A stretch of 15,731 nucleotides of DNA from JBOFDK01 sp051650305 (GCA_051650305.1 JBOFIT010000107.1:1-15731), one strand, 5' to 3'; shown: positions 7,666-14,919, counted from the stretch's first letter. The notes: generated by a model from the sequence alone, not told the origin. Made by a program: numbers and translations.

Positions 7666-8160
7666 TTAATCATTGTATTCATTAAGAATATTTTTCACTT
7701 GATCTGCAGTGTTAATGCGTCCGTATACTTTGTCGCCCACAAGTACAACGGGAGCCAATCCACATGCCCCTACACAACGTAGTGCATCCAGTGAAAATTT
7801 ACCATCTTCTGTAGTCTGCCCTACTTCAATACCTAATTCACGTTTAAACACATCCAATACCTTGTCTGCCCCTCTAACATAGCAAGCTGTCCCTAAACAA
7901 ATAGATATAGGGTATTTGCCCTTTGGTTCCATGGTGAAGAAAGAGTAAAAACTTACAACCCCATAAACTTGTGCAGTAGGTATATCTAATTTTTTACCTA
8001 CGAATTGTTGAACTTCTTTTGGTAAATAGCCAAAAATTGATTGTGCCCGGTGTAATACAGAAATCAACGCACCTTTTTTCTCTGGCAGTTCATCAATAAA
8101 CTTTTCCAGCTCTGCATACATTTCACTTGCAAGCTCATTTTTGCAACCTTCACATGACAT
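7666..8160 (-). CDS. hndA: Hydrogenase NuoE-like [2Fe-2S] subunit
   Basis: A 164-residue NuoE/HndA (HydC-type) electron-transfer subunit. After a short Cys-containing leader (MSCEGCKN), the helical NuoE N-domain (ALISVLHRAQSIFGYLP, PTAQVYGVVSFYSFF) is followed by a thioredoxin-like [2Fe-2S] domain. Its four ligands are C88 and C93 in ICLGTACYVRG and C129 and C133 in RCVGACGLAP. It is the first gene of the hnd operon. Its ATG at 8160 has a strong AAGGAGGATACATT ribosome binding site, and the leader contains a promoter and a Rex operator. The two extra N-terminal Cys (C3, C6) are outside the known cluster motif. Confidence 0.96.
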   Translation of the reverse strand: MSCEGCKNELASEMYAELEKFIDELPEKKGALISVLHRAQSIFGYLPKEVQQFVGKKLDIPTAQVYGVVSFYSFFTMEPKGKYPISICLGTACYVRGADKVLDVFKRELGIEVGQTTEDGKFSLDALRCVGACGLAPVVLVGDKVYGRINTADQVKNILNEYND

Positions 8161-8221
8161 AATGTATCCTCCTTACTTTCTTGTTACTTTTGACTGTTGA
8201 TTCAAAACAGTTTGTCTTTCT

Positions 8222-8239
8222 ATGTTAAAAAATTAACAA
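8222..8239. promoter_or_regulatory. Rex operator in the hydrogenase operon leader
   Basis: The plus strand reads ATGTTAAAAAATTAACAA, matching the Rex consensus TTGTTAANNNNTTAACAA at every defined position but one (A for T at the outer end). Rex is the NADH/NAD+-sensing repressor of fermentative genes in Firmicutes, which fits an NAD(P)-linked hydrogenase operon. The site is about 60 nt before hndA and about 25-40 nt downstream of the predicted transcription start, so it would repress by roadblock or by covering a nearer promoter. No rex gene is in the window. Confidence 0.78.
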
Positions 8240-8269
8240 TAATCTATTAACATTTCTAACATATTTATG

Positions 8270-8298
8270 AAAATACCACAAAATTATATTATTGTCAA
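8270..8298 (-). promoter_or_regulatory. Promoter of the hnd operon
   Basis: Perfect -35 TTGACA (8293-8298), 17-nt spacer, -10 TATTTT (8270-8275; 4 of 6 matches) on the minus strand. It lies in the 179-nt A/T-rich gap between the PHP gene and hndA. No terminator is visible after the PHP gene, so read-through from the upstream module is also possible. Confidence 0.6.
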
Positions 8299-8339
8299 CT
8301 TTTTAAGACTTTTATGTATTAATTTGAATATTTTTACTA

Positions 8340-9038
8340 TTATTTTTTGAGTTGTTTGAATACTTCACTTTTACACAAAGTCTCAAGCTCCATATACGCC
8401 TCCATCTCACACATACTTTCAAGGTAATGTGCATCTGATCCTCTTAAGATGCGATACTTTTCGTACCCTACTTCATAACCTTCCGGCGCTTGATTGGAGA
8501 TCTCTATATTTCCAAAAGGCAAGTCCTCCGGCAAGGCTCCTAGGTTGGTCAAAATGCTGTATGCATTTCTATCAATATGGGCTGGATAAAGCACGCCCCC
8601 TAAGCGTTCCACTTCTTCATACAACGTATAAACCGAATGCTGGACCGCAGTCAGCAGCAATTTTTCGATTTCCCCTACTACTTCATCATTTTTCCCTAGT
8701 ATGTATTGATGTCCAAAAATATGTGGTTTATTGGGTATTTGAAGCATGGCAGCTTGTACATACTTCTCAAAAGCGTACGCTTCTTCCATACCTGGAAAAA
8801 GTGCTATCAGATGAAACTCTTCCATACACTCTACTTCCATCCCCGGAATCACCAGTATGCCTTGTTCTTTACCTACTTCCATGACAACTTCACAATTAGC
8901 ACATGTATTGTGATCTGTAATGGCAATCACTTGCTTTTCTAGAAGCCTCGCCATATGAATAATATTATGTGGTGTCATCGTCTCATCGCCACAAGGTGAT
9001 GCATCTGTATGAATATGAAAATCATAGGAAACCTTCAT
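8340..9038 (-). CDS. PHP-domain metal-dependent phosphoesterase
   Basis: A 232-residue single-domain PHP-family protein, predicted to be a cytoplasmic metal-dependent phosphoesterase. All metal-binding motifs are visible: HIHTDAS (H8, H10, D12), TDHNT (D42, H43), the acidic GMEVE (E68, E70), H76, PAHID (H154) and SDAH (D202, H204). The substrate is not shown; relatives hydrolyse nucleoside or sugar phosphates. The ATG at 9038 is preceded by GGAGTGATTGA. It is the last gene of the six-gene module, 13 nt after the second DRTGG gene. Its neighbours are a sensory hydrogenase homologue and a kinase-like ATPase, so removal of a phosphate-containing signal is conceivable but is inference only. Confidence 0.92.
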   Translation of the reverse strand: MKVSYDFHIHTDASPCGDETMTPHNIIHMARLLEKQVIAITDHNTCANCEVVMEVGKEQGILVIPGMEVECMEEFHLIALFPGMEEAYAFEKYVQAAMLQIPNKPHIFGHQYILGKNDEVVGEIEKLLLTAVQHSVYTLYEEVERLGGVLYPAHIDRNAYSILTNLGALPEDLPFGNIEISNQAPEGYEVGYEKYRILRGSDAHYLESMCEMEAYMELETLCKSEVFKQLKK

Positions 9039-9051
9039 TCAATCACTCCAT

Positions 9052-9381
9052 TTATAGCCATTGGCTACATCTTTTACAAAACTCAAAACTACTTAAAGGT
9101 GTGGTGAGTACTGGAATGCCTTCTTCTTTTGCTTTAGCAATCATCTCTTCGGTCGCTTCGCTTTTCGCCGCCAAAACGATGGCACTTACACCGACTAAGC
9201 TAGCTACCGCAACGGTATTAATATGCCCTTGTATCGTCACCCACACATCCCCTTCTTTGGCATGTGCCATCACATAGCTTAGTAAGTCTCCCACATGTCC
9301 ACCTTTTATCTCGTTTTCTAGACCTTCTTCGCCTGTAAGAAGGCCTAGATTCATCTTTTCCTTCAATGTTTGTACTGTCAT
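9052..9381 (-). CDS. DRTGG-type domain protein (second copy)
   Basis: A 109-residue protein made of a single DRTGG-like domain, the small alpha/beta domain also found beside phosphotransacetylase, CBS domains and HPr kinase-like regulators. It has the order LKEKMNLGLLTGEEGLENEI, GGHVGDLLSYVMAHAKEGDVW, then SAIVLAAKSEATEEMIAKAKEEGIPVL and TPLSSFEFCKRC. It aligns along its length with the DRTGG protein at 11145-11495 and ends in a CxxC pair. No catalytic motif is seen, so a ligand-binding or regulatory role is most likely. The start is the ATG at 9381, preceded by AAAGGAG; the frame is open upstream, but that part overlaps the hydrogenase-like gene. It starts 11 nt after that gene. Confidence 0.85.
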   Translation of the reverse strand: MTVQTLKEKMNLGLLTGEEGLENEIKGGHVGDLLSYVMAHAKEGDVWVTIQGHINTVAVASLVGVSAIVLAAKSEATEEMIAKAKEEGIPVLTTPLSSFEFCKRCSQWL

Positions 9382-9392
9382 AGCGTACTCCT

Positions 9393-10691
9393 TTATTTTT
9401 TTTCTTGGGTTGGCAAAAACTTCTGTGTTAACTCTAGCATATCTTGAGACAAAGCCTTGATACGTTCTTTCAGCATAAAGACGCAATCTTCCTCATTTGA
9501 AAAACCCTTAACCACATCTTCCGCAAAACACTGGCAAGTAGGCGCACCACAAGACCCACAGTCAATCTGCGGTAATCTTTTGTATAAGGCTTCTATTTGC
9601 TCCATCATACCAATGGCTACTGCCAAATTATCATCTAACGAAAAAACCGGCTTGGGATCGATGAGCCGTTCATAGCGGTAATTCATTCCTAGTAGCTTTT
9701 CATCGAGTTTTTCATTTAGTGTATGCTTTTGGTCATGATCCATGAATTTCTTCAGTGTATAACGGCTTACAAAAGGATTTTCGATGGTTAAAGCACCACC
9801 TAAACATCCACCTGTACAAGCTAACGCTTCGATATACTGAATGTTACTCAATGTCCCATCTTCTACTTTTTCTAATATATGAATGACACTATCCATACCA
9901 TCCACAGCGATATGATTATCAATACCTACATTCGCCACCGCACCATTACGCATCGCCCATGACATCCCCTCTGCTATAGGTTTACGAGGTATCGTTGCAT
10001 CCTTATGATACTTGAGTTGATGGACCATTGCTTTGTAGACCTCTTGCATGGAAAGTGCGCCATCTACATAAGACCGATCAAACCCCTTCGGTTTATGAAT
10101 ATCTGTACCTTTAGCCGGACATGGTGAGATAAAAAAAACGCCTATCTCATCTTCTGGTATCCCTTTTTCTGCATACTTCAACTTAATGTAACGTGCCGCC
10201 AATTCCATAGGGGACATCAAGGGTAGTATATGGTCTATAAGAGACGGAAACCGTCTTTGAATAAGCCTTGCAATAACCGGACACGCTGAAGAGATAACCG
10301 GAAATGCTTTTGCTTCTTTTAGGTATGCTTTGGTACCTAAAGCGATGGCTTCTGCAGCATAAGCCACCTCTACCACATCCGTAAAGCCTATATCATAAAG
10401 ACTTTCTAAGATCGTCTCTATACGCTCACACTTTGAAAATTGTGCATAAAAAGCTGGTGCTGGCATTGCAATCCGGTGGGCATACTTGCTCATGCTTGAT
10501 AAAGGTGCCATCACCGCTTGTTTCGCACCATTGCGGCAGATCGCTATACAATTGCCACAATCAATACACCGTTCTTGTATAATCTTAGCTTTAGCATTTT
10601 TTACGCGAATGGCCTCTGTGGGACATCGCTTGATACAATCTGTACATCCGATACATTTGCTACTCTCTAACGTCACTGAATGACTATACAT
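9393..10691 (-). CDS. Sensory-type [FeFe] hydrogenase homologue with C-terminal [4Fe-4S] domain
   Basis: A 432-residue iron-sulfur protein. Two N-terminal [4Fe-4S] clusters (C13/16/19/23 and C42/45/48/52) lead into a hydrogenase large-subunit-like domain. The signature loops are L1 SSACPVI (A136, C137), L2 ISPCPAKG (C191, K194) and L3 ALACTGGCLGG (C292, C296). The four Cys that hold the H-cluster are kept, but the proton-transfer Cys is Ala136, as in sensory HydS proteins. A C-terminal four-Cys cluster motif (C378, C381, C386, C403) and a helix follow; there is no PAS domain. Turnover is expected to be slow, favouring H2 or redox sensing. The start chosen is the ATG at 10691 with AGGTGA 10 nt upstream; an in-frame GTG at 10715 has a poorer site. 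It is flanked by RsbW-like and DRTGG genes. Confidence 0.92.
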   Translation of the reverse strand: MYSHSVTLESSKCIGCTDCIKRCPTEAIRVKNAKAKIIQERCIDCGNCIAICRNGAKQAVMAPLSSMSKYAHRIAMPAPAFYAQFSKCERIETILESLYDIGFTDVVEVAYAAEAIALGTKAYLKEAKAFPVISSACPVIARLIQRRFPSLIDHILPLMSPMELAARYIKLKYAEKGIPEDEIGVFFISPCPAKGTDIHKPKGFDRSYVDGALSMQEVYKAMVHQLKYHKDATIPRKPIAEGMSWAMRNGAVANVGIDNHIAVDGMDSVIHILEKVEDGTLSNIQYIEALACTGGCLGGALTIENPFVSRYTLKKFMDHDQKHTLNEKLDEKLLGMNYRYERLIDPKPVFSLDDNLAVAIGMMEQIEALYKRLPQIDCGSCGAPTCQCFAEDVVKGFSNEEDCVFMLKERIKALSQDMLELTQKFLPTQEKK

Positions 10692-10726
10692 ATGCCTTTT
10701 TTCACCTACTTTCACTTCTTTTCTTT

Positions 10727-11143
10727 TTAGCGATTAAGATAGACGAGTAAGTCTACTTTTGTCCCCTTCCCCACTTCCGAAGTAATCACCATACAATCAC
10801 TATACCGCTTCATATTAGGAAGTCCCATACCAGCACCAAACCCCAGCTCACGAATCTCGTGAGATGCCGTGGAGTATCCTTCCTTCATGGCAAGTTCAAT
10901 ATCTGGTATACCTGGTCCTGTATCTTCTAAGATGACACTTATCTTTTCTGCACTGATATCTACATCAATCCACCCACCATTGGCATGAATCACCATATTA
11001 ATCTCCGCTTCATACATAGCTATGGCTATCTTACGAATAGTAGCAGAGGGTATACCTATGCGTTTCAATATACGTTTCACTTCCCCCGAAGCTTCCCCTG
11101 CACGCAAAAAATTACTACCTTCTACTTCAAAGTGCAACTTCAT
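10727..11143 (-). CDS. RsbW/SpoIIAB-like anti-sigma ATPase (serine kinase type)
   Basis: A 138-residue GHKL-fold ATPase of the anti-sigma/serine kinase class. The N box (YEAEINMVIHANGG, E45 and N49), G1 box (DTGPGIPD, D74) and G2 box (GFGAGMGLPNMKRYSD, 101-116) are intact, so ATP binding is expected. Such proteins bind sigma factors or phosphorylate STAS-domain partners, but no sigma factor or STAS gene is in the window. The start chosen is the ATG at 11143, with GAGGTG just upstream; the in-frame ATG at 11161 lies within the preceding gene. One nucleotide separates it from the stop of the first DRTGG gene, so the two are probably translationally coupled. It sits 35 nt before the sensory hydrogenase homologue, suggesting that iron-sulfur state could control its activity (inference). 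Confidence 0.93.
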   Translation of the reverse strand: MKLHFEVEGSNFLRAGEASGEVKRILKRIGIPSATIRKIAIAMYEAEINMVIHANGGWIDVDISAEKISVILEDTGPGIPDIELAMKEGYSTASHEIRELGFGAGMGLPNMKRYSDCMVITSEVGKGTKVDLLVYLNR

Positions 11144-11144
11144 C

Positions 11145-11495
11145 TTACACCTCTTCTCCATTAGTAAGCCCTGAATGATAAAGCTTACCGCAAGCTGTAT
11201 AAAGAGGCGATTCTGTTGATAAGATAATCATTTTCTTTTCTTGCGCCATGGCAATCATTTCTTCTGATGGTTTTTTACCTCTTACAAAAACAATGGCTTT
11301 AATATCTAGCATTTCAGCCGTTCGAATAACCTGTGGATTCACAAGTCCTGTAAGCAACAACACTTTTTCTTTTGCAAAAGCTAATACATCACTCATCAGA
11401 TCGCACCCACAAGCTGCAAATACTTCTTTTTCTAGACGTTCTTCCCCTGCCCATACCTGTGCATTTAATAATGTTTTGACCTCTTGTAGTTTCAT
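11145..11495 (-). CDS. DRTGG-type domain protein (first copy)
   Basis: A 116-residue single-domain DRTGG-like protein, paralogous to the one at 9052-9381. It has the same layout (VKTLLNAQVWAGEERLEKEV, CDLMSDVLAFAKEKVLL, KAIVFVRGKKPSEEMIAMAQEKKMIILST), with Cys28 and Cys30-type residues in FAACGCDL and another Cys in YTACGKL. That last Cys matches the first Cys of the C-terminal CxxC in the paralogue. No catalytic residues are recognised; a ligand or iron-sulfur sensing role is possible. The ATG at 11495 has a strong AAGGAGGAATAGCG site. It starts 2 nt after the AlbA_2 gene stop and ends 1 nt before the RsbW-like start. Confidence 0.85.
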   Translation of the reverse strand: MKLQEVKTLLNAQVWAGEERLEKEVFAACGCDLMSDVLAFAKEKVLLLTGLVNPQVIRTAEMLDIKAIVFVRGKKPSEEMIAMAQEKKMIILSTESPLYTACGKLYHSGLTNGEEV

Positions 11496-11497
11496 CG

Positions 11498-12622
11498 CTA
11501 TTCCTCCTTATATTTACTGATTCCTGGTAAGTTTACTCTAAAAACACCTGTTTCTTCATCATATACAATCTGCATAGCCCCACCACCTTCAAACATCTTC
11601 TTTGCTTTTTCAAGTCCAATGCCAAAGTGAAGTTCCTCTTCCCTATGCTTTAAGATAAGTAGCCTTGAGTATAGCCAACTATTTCCCCTTACATGACGAC
11701 GCCTACCTTCTTCATAGCCATAGCAACTGGGATTTTCCACATAAATACCTGTTGCTTCAATAGAAACATAGGTATGGTACGTTGTATTCCAGTAATCGCG
11801 ATGAATCATGGCGTTAGCCACAATCTCATACAACGCTTCAAAAGGATACGTAGGTGGCAAGACCTTCTTCACTTCTTCCTCAAAGGTTAGAAGCATCTGC
11901 ATGATATTGCCCGTAATGCCTTTAGACTTTCCCTGGGTGACAAGTTCTAAGGTTGCTTGATGGATAAATGCCTGCGGAAGCTTTCCAAAAAGGAGTAAGC
12001 CTCCATAAGTAGGACAGTAGCCTTTTCCCTGCCCTTTTTCTGCGACGATACCTAGTGCTAACAACAAATGGATGTCTACTTCTTTTGTCCCCTCGCACCC
12101 TAAAAGTCTAAGCATGCTCTGACTGTCCAAGTCTTCTAAGGTACTTTGCCTACAAGGGACTGTCTCAAACTGAAGTAGCCCCGAGTATTGCAGCATCCTT
12201 GCAATTTCATGTCTAGTGGCTACATCTGTAGTGGACCCTCTGCGTATGTAGAAAGCACCATTCTGTGTCATTTGATGTGGCACTTGTTTACTTTTATAGA
12301 TTGTAAGCACACCTAGCGTCTTTCCTTCTATACTTAACCACTCAAAACTTATAGGCACAGGTGGCATACTTCGATTGGCAATGATTTGCTGTATACGTTC
12401 TTCCATACCTTCTAGTGGCGTTTCTATGCCTACGATTTCTTTGGTTTTGTCTCTTATGCCAAAAAGTATATACCCTCTGCCTCCCTCTGCATTGGCAATC
12501 GCAATAACATCTTTTGCAAGTTCTCTTTTTTCTGATTCTAATTCCAACGAAAGTTTTAATTTAAAATCCAATTTAAAGCCTTCATCTTCCTCTAATAAGT
12601 GTGTCAACTTGCTAAAATCCAT
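11498..12622 (-). CDS. AlbA_2 (Schlafen-like) domain protein with C-terminal HATPase-like domain
   Basis: A 374-residue protein. The N-terminal AlbA_2/Schlafen-type domain covers about residues 14-130, with EKRELAKDVIAIANAEGG, GYILFGIRDKTKEIVGIE and GAFYIRRGSTTDVATRHEI. The C-terminal part has a GHKL-like N box, YEIVANAMIHRDYWN, and a later GIGLEKAKKMFEGGGA, resembling the HATPase_c_4 half of RecG-related transcriptional regulators. Members of this family are predicted ATP- and nucleic-acid-binding regulators. It is first in the module, two nt before the first DRTGG gene, starting from the ATG at 12622 behind a G-rich GGGGGGAT site. The 204-nt divergent gap upstream is very A/T-rich; TTGGAC with TAAGAT 17 nt away is only a weak promoter candidate. 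What it regulates is not shown. Confidence 0.85.
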   Translation of the reverse strand: MDFSKLTHLLEEDEGFKLDFKLKLSLELESEKRELAKDVIAIANAEGGRGYILFGIRDKTKEIVGIETPLEGMEERIQQIIANRSMPPVPISFEWLSIEGKTLGVLTIYKSKQVPHQMTQNGAFYIRRGSTTDVATRHEIARMLQYSGLLQFETVPCRQSTLEDLDSQSMLRLLGCEGTKEVDIHLLLALGIVAEKGQGKGYCPTYGGLLLFGKLPQAFIHQATLELVTQGKSKGITGNIMQMLLTFEEEVKKVLPPTYPFEALYEIVANAMIHRDYWNTTYHTYVSIEATGIYVENPSCYGYEEGRRRHVRGNSWLYSRLLILKHREEELHFGIGLEKAKKMFEGGGAMQIVYDEETGVFRVNLPGISKYKEE

Positions 12623-12826
12623 AGCATCCCCCCCTTTTTATATTTTTATATTTATCTTAATTTTATCATATTGTTTGTCCAATTTATAGGCATTCTCTTT
12701 TTATTCTATGAAATCCTTTAAATTATATGATATATATTACAGAACATTCTTTCTATTCCCACTTCAGTGTATAGCTACCTTCTTTCTATCATATATTTTA
12801 ATAAATTCCATAAAGCAGGTGATATA

Positions 12827-13483
12827 ATGTCTGACACCTCCAAATCTCATGTTTCTTTTGGTTATATCCGCTTTTTTCACGCTTTACCTACCGAAAAAAC
12901 TTTCAGCCTTTATCTAGATGATCAACTCATTCATAAAACTTGGGACTATGAAGACTTTACGCCTTATATTAAATATCCCGCAGGCCAGCACCTGCTCACC
13001 ATCAAACACAAAAAAGATACTACACCCATTTACGAAAAACGTCTAAACGTCAAACCTGAAAGTGCCTTTACCTATACTTTTAGCTCCCATCCTAAAAAAC
13101 AAGATACCCTTCATCTTTTTGTGCTGGAAGATACCAAGAAAGTCATCAACGGTCCTTATAGTTGCATACGCTTCGGTCACTTTGCCACATCCGTTCCTAA
13201 AGTCAAATTACAATCTGGCACCGAGCACCTTTTCTTTAAAAACATTGCTTATTCACAACTCAGTCATTATATGCCTATCCAGCCACAGCCCTATCCTTTT
13301 GAATTAGTGACCAGTGAAGAAGATACTGACATCACTTCCCTTAAGAAGCATCTGTGTAAATTAGGTCGCTTGTATACCCTGTATCTCATCGGCACAGGTG
13401 ACAAAGCCTTTCCTTACAAGCTCGTACCTTCCATTGACGGCCCATCTTTTTTACCACTAAAAAAACCATCATCCGCTTTATAG
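12827..13483 (+). CDS. DUF4397 domain protein, two repeats
   Basis: A 218-residue protein with two DUF4397-like repeats. The first starts GYIRFFHALPTEKTFSLYLD (about residues 12-31) and continues through DFTPYIKYPAGQHLLTIK. The second starts SCIRFGHFATSVPKVKLQS (112-130). Members are often surface or spore-associated, but no signal peptide or anchor is seen here, so its location is unknown. The start chosen is the ATG at 12827 (MSDTSKSHVS), with AGGTGAT upstream, instead of an in-frame ATG at 12767 that lies in A/T-rich non-coding-like sequence. It stands alone on the plus strand, divergent from the AlbA_2 gene, and its last codons form part of a bidirectional terminator. I see no convincing sigma-A promoter; a CATATATT segment at 12790-12797 could suit a sporulation sigma factor, but this is weak. 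Confidence 0.8.
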   Translation: MSDTSKSHVSFGYIRFFHALPTEKTFSLYLDDQLIHKTWDYEDFTPYIKYPAGQHLLTIKHKKDTTPIYEKRLNVKPESAFTYTFSSHPKKQDTLHLFVLEDTKKVINGPYSCIRFGHFATSVPKVKLQSGTEHLFFKNIAYSQLSHYMPIQPQPYPFELVTSEEDTDITSLKKHLCKLGRLYTLYLIGTGDKAFPYKLVPSIDGPSFLPLKKPSSAL

Positions 13484-13498
13484 GTGGATGATGGTTTT
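13462..13498. terminator. Bidirectional intrinsic terminator
   Basis: AAAACCATCATCC pairs perfectly with GGATGATGGTTTT over 13 bp around an 11-nt loop. A T-rich tract follows on the plus strand and seven T follow on the minus strand, so it can end both the DUF4397 gene and the converging flavin reductase gene. The left arm and loop overlap the last DUF4397 codons and stop. Confidence 0.92.
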
Positions 13499-13504
13499 CT
13501 TTCT

Positions 13505-14107
13505 TTATTTCTTTTTTGTTTTTTTGCTTTTCTTTTTCTCTACAGTCTTTGGCTTCATCACCGAATACCCAAAAGTCCCTAACTGCTGGCCTAATGTGAA
13601 GTATGCCCCATGAGAGTATGCGATAAGGTCCGTACTATTCAGGTGGAACTTACCCTTCTCATCCATATACTTATCGTCTACATACACATTCACCACTTCT
13701 GCTAAGAACATATCGTGAGAACCTAATTCTTTAATTTCTGTCACACGGCAGACGATATTTACTGGGCTTTCTTCGATCATGGCACATCCTGTTTCTTCAT
13801 CAAAACTTGGTGTCAGATGCATCTCCTGAAACTTATCATAATCACGTCCTGAGCGTACACCACAAAAATCTGTGGCTTTCACTAACTTACGGGTCGTCAG
13901 ATTAATGGTAAATACACCTGATTCTTTGATGATATCGTAAGAAAAACGTGTCTTTCTAAGGGATATATACGTCATGGCAGGATTGGTACATATGGTACCT
14001 GTCCATGCTACCGTTACGATATTTGGCTTCTCTTCTGTACCACAGCTCACCATTATTGCCGGAAGGGGATACACCATATTGCCTGCTTTCCATTTTTGTT
14101 TACTCAT
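13505..14107 (-). CDS. Flavin reductase family protein (FMN-binding split barrel)
   Basis: A 200-residue flavin reductase-like domain protein, expected to bind FMN and pass electrons to small acceptors or partner proteins. Family features are MVYPLPAIMVSCG, IVTVAWTGTICTNPAMTYISLRKTRFSYDII, SGVFTINLTT, DFCGVRSGRDYDK and a late HGAYFTLGQQLGTFGYSV. The C-terminus is a lysine-rich tail (EKKKSKKTKKK) with no known domain. The start is the ATG at 14107, 11 nt after GGAG; the in-frame GTG at 14119 overlaps the ribosome binding site. It is monocistronic: its own promoter is at 14156-14184 and it ends at the bidirectional terminator. The physiological electron acceptor cannot be read from the sequence. 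Confidence 0.92.
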   Translation of the reverse strand: MSKQKWKAGNMVYPLPAIMVSCGTEEKPNIVTVAWTGTICTNPAMTYISLRKTRFSYDIIKESGVFTINLTTRKLVKATDFCGVRSGRDYDKFQEMHLTPSFDEETGCAMIEESPVNIVCRVTEIKELGSHDMFLAEVVNVYVDDKYMDEKGKFHLNSTDLIAYSHGAYFTLGQQLGTFGYSVMKPKTVEKKKSKKTKKK

Positions 14108-14155
14108 GTATGTCAACACTCCTTATGTCTTTTGTCTCTTTACTTCTACTGTCTA

Positions 14156-14184
14156 ATGATACCTATATTAACAAGTATTTTCAA
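14156..14184 (-). promoter_or_regulatory. Promoter of the flavin reductase gene
   Basis: On the minus strand -35 TTGAAA (14179-14184; 5 of 6), 17-nt spacer, -10 TATCAT (14156-14161; 5 of 6). It lies between the CPBP gene stop and the flavin reductase start, and predicts a leader of about 40 nt. Confidence 0.7.
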
Positions 14185-14207
14185 GACCTTCTATCAATAA
14201 CCTACTT

Positions 14208-14870
14208 TTAAGTCATACTCCCTACCACAAATCCTATACCATTGATAATCATATGAATCACCGTTGGCGCAAGGATATGACCTATCTTTTCTCGCATCCA
14301 CCCAAGGCCTAAGCCCATGACTGTGGCATAAACTTTTTGTAAGCCAAAAGGATGAATCATACCAAAAAGAATGCCTTGAAAAAGAATGGCTACTTTGCTA
14401 CCAAATCTTTCCTTTACAAATAATTGTATTTTCTCTCTAAAGAGGTACTCTTCTAAGAATGGGGCACCGATCACAAGTACCACAAAGCGTAGCACAGGCT
14501 CACTGGATACAAATAAAGTTTCTACCTGCACATCATAGTTTGGGAAAAAGGGCCTCAGCAGCCCATTCACCACACATACCAAAAGCCACAAAGGCAGTGC
14601 AAACTTTAATGTTCGCATAAACATCTGCATGGTAAACCCTCTATAACACGCTCCGAACGTATCGCCTTCCACTGCATTGACACACAAAATCCCTAGGAGA
14701 CTTATACTATACGCCACTAATGTCAAAAAATACATATGCTGATTCACGTACTTTGCACCCATAAAAACATTGGCACCCAGCCCGACTATATACTGACTTC
14801 CCATGAGTAATCCTATCATAAAACATCCATAAAGGATGACACCACTGCATACTTTTATATATTGCTTCAT
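14208..14870 (-). CDS. CPBP family intramembrane protease (Abi/CAAX-type)
   Basis: A 220-residue polytopic membrane protein of the CPBP (CAAX protease and bacteriocin-processing) family. Hydrophobic helices are at about residues 7-30, 48-65, 88-104, 126-137, 160-172 and 182-215. Motif 1 is PFLEEYLFREKIQ (E140, E141, R145), motif 2 FGMIHPFG (H173), and a third region HMIINGIG (H206, N210), so the proposed catalytic residues are all kept. Bacterial members are linked to bacteriocin self-immunity or protein processing, but no bacteriocin genes are visible here. The start chosen is the ATG at 14870 because GGAGGTAGCA sits directly upstream; the in-frame ATG at 14882 overlaps that site. It has its own promoter and faces away from the plsC-like gene. 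Confidence 0.92.
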   Translation of the reverse strand: MKQYIKVCSGVILYGCFMIGLLMGSQYIVGLGANVFMGAKYVNQHMYFLTLVAYSISLLGILCVNAVEGDTFGACYRGFTMQMFMRTLKFALPLWLLVCVVNGLLRPFFPNYDVQVETLFVSSEPVLRFVVLVIGAPFLEEYLFREKIQLFVKERFGSKVAILFQGILFGMIHPFGLQKVYATVMGLGLGWMREKIGHILAPTVIHMIINGIGFVVGSMT

Positions 14871-14919
14871 TGCTACCTCCATTTTTATATCAGCTTTAAC
14901 TGCTTCCCTATTGCCTTTT

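Noticed and set aside
8429..8884. A 151-codon plus-strand open frame.
   Set aside because: It lies antisense inside the PHP gene, whose full set of metal motifs is clear; no ribosome binding site and no recognisable domain.
12790..12797. CATATATT as a sporulation sigma-E -10 box for the DUF4397 gene.
   Set aside because: No good -35 match at the right distance, and such A/T-rich octamers are common here; mentioned only as a possibility in the gene entry.
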